A stretch of DNA of 56,616 bases from an uncultured bacterium. GTDB taxonomy: Bacteria > Bacteroidota > Bacteroidia > Sphingobacteriales > Sphingobacteriaceae. The DNA is taken from positions 75,636-132,251 of the forward strand of contig CAIKLP010000082.1 of NCBI GenBank assembly GCA_903828245.1, in the 5' to 3' direction. The notes beneath the pieces were generated by a model. It was not told where the DNA came from, ran no database searches, and worked only from the letters and a program-made list of their open reading frames with translations. How positions within the stretch are numbered: the stretch's first letter is position 1; every line of letters starts with the position of its first letter. This document shows positions 19,945-28,937 of the stretch, piece after piece. Both the position numbers and the translations under genes were made by a program.

Positions 19945-19949
19945 TAACT

Positions 19950-21728
19950 ATGCAAAAAGTAACCAGGGTTTTTGACTTCCTTAGCTATATTCAAGAAGAA
20001 CATGCAGGAAAAACAATTTTTTCATACAAGGTTAATAATGAATGGACACATACCTCTACCGAAGCATTTGCAAATGCAGTAAATGAGTTAAGCTTAGGGT
20101 TATTAAAATTAGGAATTAAGAAAGGAGATACGGTTGCTACCATTTCTTCGAATAGACCGCAATGGAATATTGTTGATTTTGCAGTTATGCAAATTGGTGG
20201 TATTCATGTGCCACTTTACCCAACGCTTTCTGCAGCAGATATTACTTACATTTTAAATGATGCAGAGATTAAAATTGTATTTGCAGAAAACGAAGCTTTG
20301 GCAGAAAAAATCAATGCCATCTTGCTGCAATCACCAAGCGTACAAGCCATCTACACTTTTGAATTAACGCCCGCATATAAACATTGGCAAAGCATTGCAT
20401 TGTTAGGAGATAGTTCAGACAAATCTTTAATTGAAAAATTTCAATCAGCGGTTTTACCTACCGACCTTTTCACTTTAATTTATACCTCTGGCACAACCGG
20501 AAATCCAAAAGGAGTGATGCTTTCGCATCAAAATTTATTAAGTAATTTATTTGCAGCAAGTCCTTTAATTCCTCCTGGGGCTTATCGTTCATTGAGTTTT
20601 CTACCCTTATCACATATATACGAACGCATTATTGTATACATGTATTTAAGTAAAGGAACCAATATTTATTACGCCGAATCTTTAGATAAAATTGCAGCAA
20701 ACTTTTTGGAAGTCAAGCCAAATATGTTTACCACCGTTCCTAGGTTATTAGAAAAAGTGTACGATCGAATTGTTGAAAAAGGGAATGGTTTAAAAGGGAT
20801 CAAAAGACTATTGTTTTTTTGGGCTTTAAACTTAGGATTGAAATATGAATATGATGGCGCGAATGGTTGGTGGTACGAATTCCAATTAAAAATTGCGAAT
20901 AAAATTGTTTTCAATAAGTGGCGTGATGCATTTGGCGGCAATGTAGTGGCTGCGGCTTCTGGTGGAGCAGCCTTGCAAGATCGATTGGCTCGGGTATTTT
21001 GGGCGGCAAAAATTCCAGTATTACAAGGCTATGGCTTAACCGAAACCTCTCCGGTTGTAACCATGACAGGCATAGATTCTGATAAACATTTTTTTGGCAC
21101 ATGTGGTCCAGTTATTCCAGGTGTGGAAATGAAATTAGCAGCCGACGGCGAAATTTTAGTAAAAGGACCTAACATAATGCAAGGCTATTATAAGAATCCT
21201 GCGGCAACTGCCGAGGTAATAGATGCAGATGGATGGTTTCATACAGGAGACATTGGCGTTTTAGTACAAGACAGATATTTAAAAATTACTGATCGAAAAA
21301 AAGAGATTTTTAAAACAGCTGGTGGAAAATATATTGCACCAGGGGTGATGGAAAATAAATTCAAAGAATCAAAATTTATCGAACAAATAGTGGTGATAGG
21401 AGAAAACGAAAGATTCCCTGCTGCGCTTATCGTACCAAGTTTTTCGTTTTTAAAAGATTGGTGTAAGCTTAAAAAGCTTGATTACACAAGCGATCAAGCA
21501 ATGGTTGAGCATCCTGTTATTTTGGGAAGAATTCAAAAAGAAGTAGATAAATATAATTTAGGATTTGGCAATTGGGAAAAAATTAAAAAATTCGAATTGC
21601 TACCTAAAGAATTTGCTATAGATGCTGGCGAAATGACACCAAAGTTAAGTTTGAAAAGAAAAGTGATTTTGCAAAAATACGAAGCATTAATCTTAAAAAT
21701 TTACGATTACAAAAATTCAAGTCTATAA
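19950..21728 (+). CDS. Long-chain fatty acid-CoA ligase (AMP-forming, FadD15-like)
   Basis: The 592-residue adenylate-forming enzyme activates fatty acids to acyl-CoA. The phosphate-binding loop YTSGTTGNPKG is near residue 178. GYGLTETSP is near 360, followed by GWFHTGDIG and the hinge LKITDRKKE near 445. The catalytic lysine region with TPKLSLKRK is at the C-terminus. Length and motifs fit the long-chain group that lacks a signal peptide. Its last 6 bases overlap the convergent photolyase gene, so there is no room for an intergenic terminator. Confidence 0.94.
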   Translation: MQKVTRVFDFLSYIQEEHAGKTIFSYKVNNEWTHTSTEAFANAVNELSLGLLKLGIKKGDTVATISSNRPQWNIVDFAVMQIGGIHVPLYPTLSAADITYILNDAEIKIVFAENEALAEKINAILLQSPSVQAIYTFELTPAYKHWQSIALLGDSSDKSLIEKFQSAVLPTDLFTLIYTSGTTGNPKGVMLSHQNLLSNLFAASPLIPPGAYRSLSFLPLSHIYERIIVYMYLSKGTNIYYAESLDKIAANFLEVKPNMFTTVPRLLEKVYDRIVEKGNGLKGIKRLLFFWALNLGLKYEYDGANGWWYEFQLKIANKIVFNKWRDAFGGNVVAAASGGAALQDRLARVFWAAKIPVLQGYGLTETSPVVTMTGIDSDKHFFGTCGPVIPGVEMKLAADGEILVKGPNIMQGYYKNPAATAEVIDADGWFHTGDIGVLVQDRYLKITDRKKEIFKTAGGKYIAPGVMENKFKESKFIEQIVVIGENERFPAALIVPSFSFLKDWCKLKKLDYTSDQAMVEHPVILGRIQKEVDKYNLGFGNWEKIKKFELLPKEFAIDAGEMTPKLSLKRKVILQKYEALILKIYDYKNSSL

Positions 21729-23042
21729 TTTTTGTAAGCCATCTTTATAAGTTTGTAAACATCTTTCTCTTGCAAATTTATGGTCCACAATGGGTGCAGG
21801 ATAATGGAATTCTTGAAATTCTGGCACCCATTTTTTAATATAGCTAAATTTAGGATCAAACTTTTTGGTTTGTTCTGCTGGATTAAATATTCGAAAATAA
21901 GGAGCTGCATCACAACCGCAGCCTGCAGCCCATTGCCAGCCTCCATTGTTTGAAGACAACTCAAAGTCGATTAGTTTTTGAGCAAAATAAGCTTCTCCCC
22001 ATCGCCAATCTATTAATAAATGTTTAGTCAAAAAGCTAGCAACAATCATGCGCACTCTATTATGCATAAAACCGGTAGTGTTTAATTCCCGCATACCTGC
22101 ATCCACAATGGGATAGCCTGTTTGGCCATTACACCATTTTTCGAATTCGGCTTCGTTGTTGCTCCATTCAATATGGTTGTAATTAGGTTTGAATGCCGAA
22201 TTAACTACATAAGGGAAATGCCAAAGAATTTGAAAATAAAAATCTCGCCAAACCAATTCATTAAACCATGTTTCGCTTTTACCAAAAGAAGCTTTCGCCA
22301 ATGTGCGAATACTAACCGTTCCAAACCTAAGGTGTACGCTAATTCTGCTGGTTCCCTTAACACTAGGAAAGTTGCGGGTGTTGGCGTATTCTTTTAAAAT
22401 AGATTCAAATTCGATCACCGGAAATTCAATTTCGCTTGGTTCAAAACCAATTTCTTCCAAACTTGGAATTGGGAAGCCATTATTTGCATAAAAATTAGTA
22501 AAATATTTTTGCGTATCGAATGTCTTAAAACTTTCTGCAGTTAAAGTTTTATAGTATTTATTTTTATATGCTGTAAAAACTGTATATGGCAAGCCATCGT
22601 CTTTTACTACCTCGCTTTTTTCAAAAATACATTGGTCTTTAAAAGTTAACAATTCGCTTTTTTGACTCAGAAGCCATTCGCCGATTGCCGCATCTCTCTG
22701 AATCGCGTTAGGTTCGTAATCGTGGTTGGTGTATACATTTCCAATGCTTGTATTGACAGGCATTTTGGCTAGGAGTTCATTTTTAAATACCGATAATGGG
22801 TCGCCGTAAAAAACCCACAAACTACTGCCTAGTTTTGTTAATTCATTATTTAATCTTAAAAGTTGTTGATGAATAAAACTAATTCTTGCATCATTTTTAT
22901 CTGCTAATTTAGAAAGGATATTTTTATCAAAAATAAAAATAGCTTGTACCGGTTCGCCATTACTCAAAGCAGCAAACAAGCCATGGTTATCTTCCAGCCG
23001 GAGGTCTCTTCTAAACCAAAAAATGGCAATCTTTTTATTCAT
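21723..23042 (-). CDS. phr: Deoxyribodipyrimidine photolyase (class I, cryptochrome/photolyase family)
   Basis: The 439-residue protein begins with WFRRDLRLEDN, the photolyase N-terminal signature, and has an alpha/beta antenna domain (about 1-130). The FAD domain contains WRDFY and the block GWQWAAGCGCDAAPYFRIFNP near 365-385. It repairs UV-induced pyrimidine dimers using blue light. It is the second gene of an operon: its start overlaps the TIGR01777 epimerase by 8 bases. Photolyase together with TIGR01777 proteins and a B12-type MerR regulator is a recurrent light-response grouping (see findings). Confidence 0.96.
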   Translation of the reverse strand: MNKKIAIFWFRRDLRLEDNHGLFAALSNGEPVQAIFIFDKNILSKLADKNDARISFIHQQLLRLNNELTKLGSSLWVFYGDPLSVFKNELLAKMPVNTSIGNVYTNHDYEPNAIQRDAAIGEWLLSQKSELLTFKDQCIFEKSEVVKDDGLPYTVFTAYKNKYYKTLTAESFKTFDTQKYFTNFYANNGFPIPSLEEIGFEPSEIEFPVIEFESILKEYANTRNFPSVKGTSRISVHLRFGTVSIRTLAKASFGKSETWFNELVWRDFYFQILWHFPYVVNSAFKPNYNHIEWSNNEAEFEKWCNGQTGYPIVDAGMRELNTTGFMHNRVRMIVASFLTKHLLIDWRWGEAYFAQKLIDFELSSNNGGWQWAAGCGCDAAPYFRIFNPAEQTKKFDPKFSYIKKWVPEFQEFHYPAPIVDHKFARERCLQTYKDGLQKL

Positions 23043-23940
23043 GATATATTTTAGTTAAGCTTTCGGTAAGTTTTTCAAAATTAAATTTAAATCCAGTTGC
23101 AATAATTTTTTCGGCAGATGCCTTGGTGCTACCCAATACAATAATAGACATTTCGCCAAGCAATAATTTAATAATAAAGGAAGGGATTTTTGGTAATAAA
23201 ATATATCTTTTTAAAATTTTTGCTAAAACATTCGTAAAGTTTTGGTTGTTGCAAGGTTGAGGACTTACTGCATTATAGGCACCATTCAACGATTTGTTTT
23301 CTAATGCAAATAGATACATATTGACTAAATCATCTTCATCAATCCAGCTCATCCATTGTTTTCCATCGCCAATTGGAGCGCCTATTCCAGCTAAAATTGG
23401 TTTAGCCATTTTAGGCAAAGCCCCTCCATCTTTAGACAACACAATTCCAGTTCTCAATTTGACGGTACGAACACCTATTGTGGTAAATTGATCTATTTTA
23501 TTTTCCCATTTTTCACAGCAATCTCCTAAAAAATTGGTAGCAGGTTTCGCATTTTCGTTATAAATTTTATGAGGGCTATTCGGATAAATACCTGTTGCCG
23601 ATGCCGCAAGAAATGTTTCCACTGGCAAGTTCATTTTTTGTACATAATCAAAAAGTAGCTGCGTACTATTCACGCGACTATTCACAATTTCTGCTTTTCT
23701 TTTTTTGGTCCACTTTTTTTCGGCAATGCCTGCACCAGCCAAATGTATAATGGTATCCACCCCTTCGAATGCATTTTCATCTATGCTATTATTTTCGATA
23801 TCCCAGTTGTAAGATTTTATTAATGCAGGATGATTTGGCTGCCTACTTAAATGCCTTACTTGATAGCCTTTTGCTATTAAAGCCAGGCTTAATTTGCTGC
23901 CAATTAATCCAGATCCGCCAGTTATTAAGATGGTTTTCAT
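23035..23940 (-). CDS. TIGR01777 family NAD-dependent epimerase (YfcH/SulA-like)
   Basis: The 301-residue extended SDR protein has the nucleotide-binding GGSGLIGS at residues 8-15. HLAGAGIAEKKW is near 67, and AASATGIYP supplies the SDR serine and tyrosine region. The C-terminal DUF1731 part includes LLGEMS and GS-K-ASA segments. Its biochemical reaction is unknown in most organisms. It heads the operon with photolyase. A 10-bp inverted repeat lies 53 bases upstream of its ATG. Confidence 0.92.
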   Translation of the reverse strand: MKTILITGGSGLIGSKLSLALIAKGYQVRHLSRQPNHPALIKSYNWDIENNSIDENAFEGVDTIIHLAGAGIAEKKWTKKRKAEIVNSRVNSTQLLFDYVQKMNLPVETFLAASATGIYPNSPHKIYNENAKPATNFLGDCCEKWENKIDQFTTIGVRTVKLRTGIVLSKDGGALPKMAKPILAGIGAPIGDGKQWMSWIDEDDLVNMYLFALENKSLNGAYNAVSPQPCNNQNFTNVLAKILKRYILLPKIPSFIIKLLLGEMSIIVLGSTKASAEKIIATGFKFNFEKLTESLTKIYHE

Positions 23941-23992
23941 TAGCTATTTAACCCTTTAAGTAGATTTTAGTTTTAAATTACTTATTTTTCGG

Positions 23993-24021
23993 ATATAAAA
24001 TACGCTAGACCTATTTTATAT
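23993..24021. promoter_or_regulatory. 10-bp perfect inverted repeat, candidate operator
   Basis: ATATAAAATA (23993-24002) and TATTTTATAT (24012-24021) form perfect arms around the 9-base spacer CGCTAGACC. It lies between the divergent epimerase-photolyase operon and the Omp28-like gene. Its centre (24007) is about 53-66 bases from either start codon and about 30 bases before a -7-like TATTTTTA at 24037-24044 on the plus strand. It has no T-tail, so it is not a terminator. The arms are AT-only, so chance cannot be excluded. Confidence 0.45.
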
Positions 24022-24073
24022 GCCATTTTAATTCGTTATTTTTATTAATCAATTGAAAATCAAAAAATATACT

Positions 24074-26107
24074 ATGAAAATGAAATTTACTTTAATTGCA
24101 GCTATTGCCTTATTAGGTTTCTCGGCAAAAGCACAAACTTTTAGCGACGATTTTGAATCTTATACAGTAGGTTCTAAATTAGGTCCTCAATCAACAAACT
24201 GGACAACCTGGAGTAATGCCGATGGTGGTACCGAAGATGTAAACGTGATAGCTTCTGATTCCTATAGTGGAACAAAGTCAATTTATTTCTCTTCTACTTC
24301 TGCAACAGGTGGACCAGCAGATGTGGTTTTACCTTTTGGAGGAGTTTATACTTCTGGAACTTTTGAATTCAAAGCAAGGTTTAAAGTACCGAGTACCAAA
24401 ACAGGCTATTTTAATTTTCAAGCTAATGCAACCATTGGTCAAATATGGGCATTAGACTGTTATATGAATGCAGACCAAACCTTAACTATGGGAAATACCG
24501 GGGGTCAATTATTCTCTGGCACTTATCCTCAAGGTAATTGGTTTGAATTAAAATATATCATCAACTTAAATACCAATCAGTGGAAAGTTTTTGTAAACGA
24601 TACCTTAAGAGGCACGTTTAGTAATACAGTTAACCAAATTGCATCCTTAGATATTTATCCTGCAAATGCTGCTGCATCTTATTGGGTAGATGATGTGTCA
24701 TACACCTACACTCCATATGTGTTGCCTACTTTTAATGCGGCATTAACTAGTTTAGAAATTGCAAATGGCTTAACAGGTCAAACAAAAACGGCTACTGCAC
24801 AAATTAGAAATTTAGGAAATACCGCCATTACTTCTTTCGATATCAATTTAAATTACAATGGTAATTCGCAAACAAAAAATGTAACCGGTGTAAATATTGC
24901 ATCTTTAGCAGTTTATGAAATTACCTTAGATCAAAATATCACATTAGCAAATGGTACTAATAGTGCAGTGGCAACTATTTCAAATGTAAATGGAAATGCT
25001 TCTGATGGAGATAGCACAGACAATGTAAAATCGATTGTGATTGCTCCAGTAAATCCTGCAGCAGGTAAAATAGTAGTTGCCGAAGAAGGCACAGGTACTT
25101 GGTGTCAATGGTGTCCAAGAGGTGCGGTGTTTATGGATTTAATGGAAACAAATTACGAAGGTTATGTTGCTCCCATTGCCGTTCACAATGCAGATCCAAT
25201 GACTTACACCATCTACGATGCAGGAATGGGTGCCTATTTAGCTGGCTATCCTCAAGTAATTGTAGATAGAGGCACTGCCTTTGACCCAAGTCAATTAGAA
25301 GCAAATTTCTTAAATAAAGTAACCGCTGCGCCAATTGCGATTTTAGAAAATGGCGCAACGTATAATTCAACTACGCGCGAATTAAAAGTTTCGGTTACTT
25401 CTACCTTTAATAGTGCAATTGCAGGCGATTATAAAATGGCCTGTGTATTAACAGAAGATAGTGTTAAAGGAACAGGATCTACTTGGAGTCAAGCAAATGC
25501 TTATGCGGGCGGTGCTAATGGCGTAATGGGTGGATTTGAATTATTAGCGAATCCAGTTCCTTTTACAAAAATGCAATACGATCACGTAGCAAGAATTATT
25601 TGTCCTTCATTCGAAGGTTATGCAAATGCTTTTGGTGCAAGTGTAGCGAGCGGTGCAAGCGTAACACATACTTATACTTATGTATTACCTACCACTTGGA
25701 GAACAAACAAAATGCATATCATCAATATGTTGATTAATCCAAATGGCGGCATTGAAAATGCATCTAATTCTACCATAGCCGAAGCGGTTGCAAAAGGTTA
25801 CACTTCAGGTATGGAAATTGGAACAAACGTAACTGGAATCCAAACATTGGCTGGTCCAGATGCGATCCAAATTTATCCAAATCCGGCAGGCAATACCGCT
25901 ACGATTTCTTTCGATTTAAAATCGAATTCGGCGGTAACATTAGCTGTTTATGCCCTAGATGGCAAGTTAATTGCGAATAGAGTATATGAAAACCTTTCGG
26001 GTGCAAATGCTATCCCAATGGATATTTCGGGTTTTGCTAATGGTGTTTATTTTGTAAGATTAACTACAAAAGATGCATCAAGCACACTTAGATTAATTAA
26101 AGAATAA
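24074..26107 (+). CDS. Secreted Omp28-like protein with T9SS sorting domain
   Basis: The ATG at 24074 is chosen over an upstream TTG at 24053 because a standard signal peptide (MKMKFTLIAA...SAKAQ) starts there. This gives 677 residues. Residues about 20-215 look like a concanavalin/laminin-G-like jelly roll, starting FSDDFESYTVGS, and a CARDB-like segment follows. An Omp28-related thioredoxin-like region carries GTWCQWCPRG (CxxC near residue 342). The last 75 residues form a T9SS type A sorting domain (IYPNPAGN...GVYFVRL). The protein is probably exported by T9SS and surface-attached or released. A redox or disulfide role for CxxC is possible but not shown. Confidence 0.88.
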   Translation: MKMKFTLIAAIALLGFSAKAQTFSDDFESYTVGSKLGPQSTNWTTWSNADGGTEDVNVIASDSYSGTKSIYFSSTSATGGPADVVLPFGGVYTSGTFEFKARFKVPSTKTGYFNFQANATIGQIWALDCYMNADQTLTMGNTGGQLFSGTYPQGNWFELKYIINLNTNQWKVFVNDTLRGTFSNTVNQIASLDIYPANAAASYWVDDVSYTYTPYVLPTFNAALTSLEIANGLTGQTKTATAQIRNLGNTAITSFDINLNYNGNSQTKNVTGVNIASLAVYEITLDQNITLANGTNSAVATISNVNGNASDGDSTDNVKSIVIAPVNPAAGKIVVAEEGTGTWCQWCPRGAVFMDLMETNYEGYVAPIAVHNADPMTYTIYDAGMGAYLAGYPQVIVDRGTAFDPSQLEANFLNKVTAAPIAILENGATYNSTTRELKVSVTSTFNSAIAGDYKMACVLTEDSVKGTGSTWSQANAYAGGANGVMGGFELLANPVPFTKMQYDHVARIICPSFEGYANAFGASVASGASVTHTYTYVLPTTWRTNKMHIINMLINPNGGIENASNSTIAEAVAKGYTSGMEIGTNVTGIQTLAGPDAIQIYPNPAGNTATISFDLKSNSAVTLAVYALDGKLIANRVYENLSGANAIPMDISGFANGVYFVRLTTKDASSTLRLIKE

Positions 26108-26124
26108 TTCTAATAACAATATTT

Positions 26125-26156
26125 AAAAATGGCCAATCGAACGATTGGCCATTTTT
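26125..26156 (+). terminator. Rho-independent terminator after the Omp28-like gene
   Basis: A perfect 13-bp stem (26125-26137 with 26144-26156, core TGGCCAAT/ATTGGCCA) closes a 6-base loop and is followed by more Ts. It begins 18 bases after the stop codon. Confidence 0.9.
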
Positions 26157-26180
26157 TTTGAAAAAAAATAAATAAATTGC

Positions 26181-26795
26181 ATGCGGATGAAAAATAGAAT
26201 TTATATACTGTTATTATGTACTCTTTTAATGAGTGGTTGCGCGGCTATTTATAATCCGATAGAACCTGCTTATTTAAGCTATGAGCTTGCGGATAATTAT
26301 AATGGTTTAAAATTAGCTTATCGTTATGGAATTTTAGCGGAGCTCAACAACAAGCGTTATGCTAAAAAAGAAAATAAACAGCAAATTAAATTAGTTGTTG
26401 TTAAAATGGAAAACACCAGTAATCAAGCGCTGGTAGTAGGCAAAGATTTTATTTTTATCAGTAATGGACAAGCCCTTGATTATATCAATTCAGCAGCGGC
26501 CTATCAAAAACTGAAGCAAAAAAATTGGCCAGCATTGGGATTTTTATTATTGGCTTTCACCCCGCCTGTGCAAACAACAAATGGTGCAAGTGTGGCCGAT
26601 TTTCCACTTGGAATGGTTGCTGGGCCTATGTTAGCGGCTGGAAATATTTTTGTTGCAATTAATGCTAACAAACAGTTTCAATCCGAATTGCAAAACAATA
26701 TTTTATTAGGCAGTACCATTAAGCCGCAAGAAACACGCTATGGCATTATTATTATAAATGCTGCTGAAGAAATGCCTATCGAAATAAAATTTTAA
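26181..26795 (+). CDS. Uncharacterised lipoprotein
   Basis: The 204-residue protein has a lipoprotein signal (lipobox LMSGC, Cys20; start ATG at 26181 or the second Met at 26187). It has no domain I recognise. The mature part has a mid-section with one hydrophobic stretch (ALGFLLLAF, about 117-125) and a second small-residue segment, so it may insert or dock in a membrane. It stands between a terminator and the convergent flavin reductase gene, whose stop is 6 bases away. Confidence 0.75.
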   Translation: MRMKNRIYILLLCTLLMSGCAAIYNPIEPAYLSYELADNYNGLKLAYRYGILAELNNKRYAKKENKQQIKLVVVKMENTSNQALVVGKDFIFISNGQALDYINSAAAYQKLKQKNWPALGFLLLAFTPPVQTTNGASVADFPLGMVAGPMLAAGNIFVAINANKQFQSELQNNILLGSTIKPQETRYGIIIINAAEEMPIEIKF

Positions 26796-26801
26796 ATAAT
26801 T

Positions 26802-27413
26802 TTATGGCTTAGCATATGGAATTCTTTTCAATGCGTTTACGCTGTAGTAACTATCTAAGCCATTGCAAGTAATACTTCCAGCGCTTGCAATATCTACAAA
26901 ACCATCTTCCGAAATAACGCTTTCTGGTAATATAATTTCGATGATTTTACCAATCACTAAAGAAGTTTGATTCAATTTAATGGGTATAATTTCAACCAAT
27001 TCTAATCCTATTTTAATAGCCGATGCTAAAACATAGGGCGCAATATTTTTTTCAGATAAAAAAACCTCGAGTCCTGTTTGATCAAATTCGGAGGTATTAG
27101 CATCGTATTTAGCACTGCATTGATGTGCTTGTTCCATGATTGATTCGCTCACCGAGTTTAAGGTATAGTAGCCGCTTGCAATAATATTGCCAAGTGTTTG
27201 GTGGCTCTCCGTTGCAGGCCTGGCAATCATTCCAAGGTATGGCGGGTTGGAGCCTATGTGAACAATAGAGTTGAATGGGGCCAAATTATGTTGCCCATTT
27301 TTCGAAATGGTACCCACTAAGTTTAAGCTTTTAAAACCGCTAAGCGAATTAATAAAGCTAGCTCGATATCGGCTACTCATTTGTTCGATATCACTTAACA
27401 ATAAATGTCTCAT
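26802..27413 (-). CDS. Flavin reductase-like FMN-binding split-barrel protein
   Basis: The 203-residue protein matches the flavin reductase-like family. It has VGTISKNGQHNLAPFNS near residue 33, the PPYLGMIARP flavin-binding segment and TLGNI. Such proteins bind FMN and either reduce free flavin with NAD(P)H or carry out flavin-dependent oxidoreduction. It is the last gene of a three-gene operon, folE-SDR-flavin reductase. Its ATG shares one base with the SDR stop region, which points to coupled expression. Confidence 0.88.
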   Translation of the reverse strand: MRHLLLSDIEQMSSRYRASFINSLSGFKSLNLVGTISKNGQHNLAPFNSIVHIGSNPPYLGMIARPATESHQTLGNIIASGYYTLNSVSESIMEQAHQCSAKYDANTSEFDQTGLEVFLSEKNIAPYVLASAIKIGLELVEIIPIKLNQTSLVIGKIIEIILPESVISEDGFVDIASAGSITCNGLDSYYSVNALKRIPYAKP

Positions 27414-28129
27414 TAAATGGCTTGGTGATTAAACGGTTGTAATACTAATTCGGAAACCACGCCCGAGCTAGGTTGTTGACATAAAAACCAAATAGATTTG
27501 GCTACTTCCGCAGCTTGTACAAATTTATCGCGCTGCACTCTTAAATCAATTTGATCCCAAAAAGGAGAATCGGTTCCGCCTAAAAATATATTGGTAATGC
27601 GAATGTCTGTTCTTTTTAATTCTTCTCTGATCGATTTCATCATGCCATTTAATCCGTACTTAGAGGCCGAATAGGCTGCTGCACCTGCCATTGGAGTTTT
27701 TCCTAATACACCAGGAATATTAATAATCAAACCCTTTTTAGCAATTTTCATGGGTTCAATAAAGTTTTTCACTAGATAAAATGCACCAGCTAAATTTACT
27801 TGAACGGTTTGCATAAAATCTTGTTCAGTTAAATTTTCGATGGGCTTAATAATACCAATACCCGCAGCATTAATGAGTATATCAATCGCTGGAATTTGCT
27901 GGTGAATGTTTTCGGCAACATTCTTTACTGCATTTGCATCTGTAATATCTAATAAGAAAGTTTGCTGGCTAGGAATTTGTAATTCTTGTGCTAATGCCGA
28001 TAGCTTATCGGAATTTGTACTGCATAAAAATAAGTTTGCGCCAGATTGTTTTAATAATAGCGCTGTTGCTTTGCCTATGCCTCCTGTAGCGCCTACAATG
28101 AGTACATTTTTATCTTTTATAATTTCCAT
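27413..28129 (-). CDS. Short-chain dehydrogenase/reductase
   Basis: The 238-residue classical SDR has the cofactor motif GATGGIGKA at residues 13-21, NAAGIG near 87, the catalytic tyrosine and lysine in YSASKYG near 152, and a serine region upstream. It sits between folE and a flavin reductase, 3 bases after the folE stop. Several SDRs act on pterins or carbonyl groups, and the position beside folE allows a pteridine substrate, but the sequence does not decide this. Confidence 0.92.
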   Translation of the reverse strand: MEIIKDKNVLIVGATGGIGKATALLLKQSGANLFLCSTNSDKLSALAQELQIPSQQTFLLDITDANAVKNVAENIHQQIPAIDILINAAGIGIIKPIENLTEQDFMQTVQVNLAGAFYLVKNFIEPMKIAKKGLIINIPGVLGKTPMAGAAAYSASKYGLNGMMKSIREELKRTDIRITNIFLGGTDSPFWDQIDLRVQRDKFVQAAEVAKSIWFLCQQPSSGVVSELVLQPFNHQAI

Positions 28130-28132
28130 TTT

Positions 28133-28813
28133 TTACTTTGACAGGGAAATGTATTTTAAAAATTCTTCTCTTTTTTCAGTAGTTAAAAACGCCCCACCAT
28201 ATTCTGCAGTAACGGTGCTACTATTTACATCGCTTACTCCTCTAGAAGATACACATAAATGGTGCGCATCAATAACTACGGCCACATCTTCTGTATTTAA
28301 AATACTTTTTAATTCGTTTGCAATTTGAATCGTCAATCTTTCTTGCACTTGTGGTCTTTGAGAAAAGTATTGAACAATTCTATTTATTTTAGATAATCCA
28401 ATCACTTGACCATTTGAAATGTAAGCTACATGGGCTTTACCAATGATTGGTACAAAATGGTGTTCGCAATTACTATAGAAGGTGATGTTCTTCTCAACCA
28501 ACATTTGGTTGTATTTATATTTATTTTCGAACATCGAAATTTTAGGTTTATTAGCAGGATTTAACCCTCTGAAAATTTCTTTCACATACATTTTTGCTAC
28601 TCTATGAGGCGTGCCACTTAAACTATCATCTGTTAAATCTAAACCAAGAATTAACATTATTTCTGTAAAGTGATTTTCGATTAGTTCGATTTTAAGTTCG
28701 TCATCCATTTCGAAGGCATCTGCTCTAATGGGTGTTTCCGCAGCACTCGAAATATGTTCGTCGCCAATAAGGTCAATTAATGTGTTAATGGGTGTATTTT
28801 TCTCAATTTTCAT
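28133..28813 (-). CDS. folE: GTP cyclohydrolase I
   Basis: The 226-residue enzyme converts GTP to 7,8-dihydroneopterin triphosphate for folate or pterin synthesis. Zinc-binding residues are in CEHHFVPI and in HHLCVSSRGV. The signatures GLSKINRIV and RPQVQERLT are both present. The N-terminal 50 residues are a family-typical variable extension. It begins an operon of SDR and flavin reductase genes rather than other folate genes. This suggests a tetrahydropterin or light-linked role, possibly antenna cofactor supply for photolyase. Confidence 0.97.
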   Translation of the reverse strand: MKIEKNTPINTLIDLIGDEHISSAAETPIRADAFEMDDELKIELIENHFTEIMLILGLDLTDDSLSGTPHRVAKMYVKEIFRGLNPANKPKISMFENKYKYNQMLVEKNITFYSNCEHHFVPIIGKAHVAYISNGQVIGLSKINRIVQYFSQRPQVQERLTIQIANELKSILNTEDVAVVIDAHHLCVSSRGVSDVNSSTVTAEYGGAFLTTEKREEFLKYISLSK

Positions 28814-28914
28814 ATTCCTATAACAAAATGACCTTGAAGTTGTTCTCGTATATATAAAAATTGATTAAATCAGGCCAAAATGGAGCATTTAGGGCTACTC
28901 CTTGATGCTTTTTG

Positions 28915-28922
28915 TATATTTG
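28915..28922 (+). promoter_or_regulatory. -7 element before the TonB-linked receptor gene
   Basis: TATATTTG is an exact TAnnTTTG element 15 bases before the ATG at 28938. No convincing TTTG is seen at the -33 position, so this may depend on an activator. Confidence 0.5.
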
Positions 28923-28937
28923 CCTTTTATTTAACTT

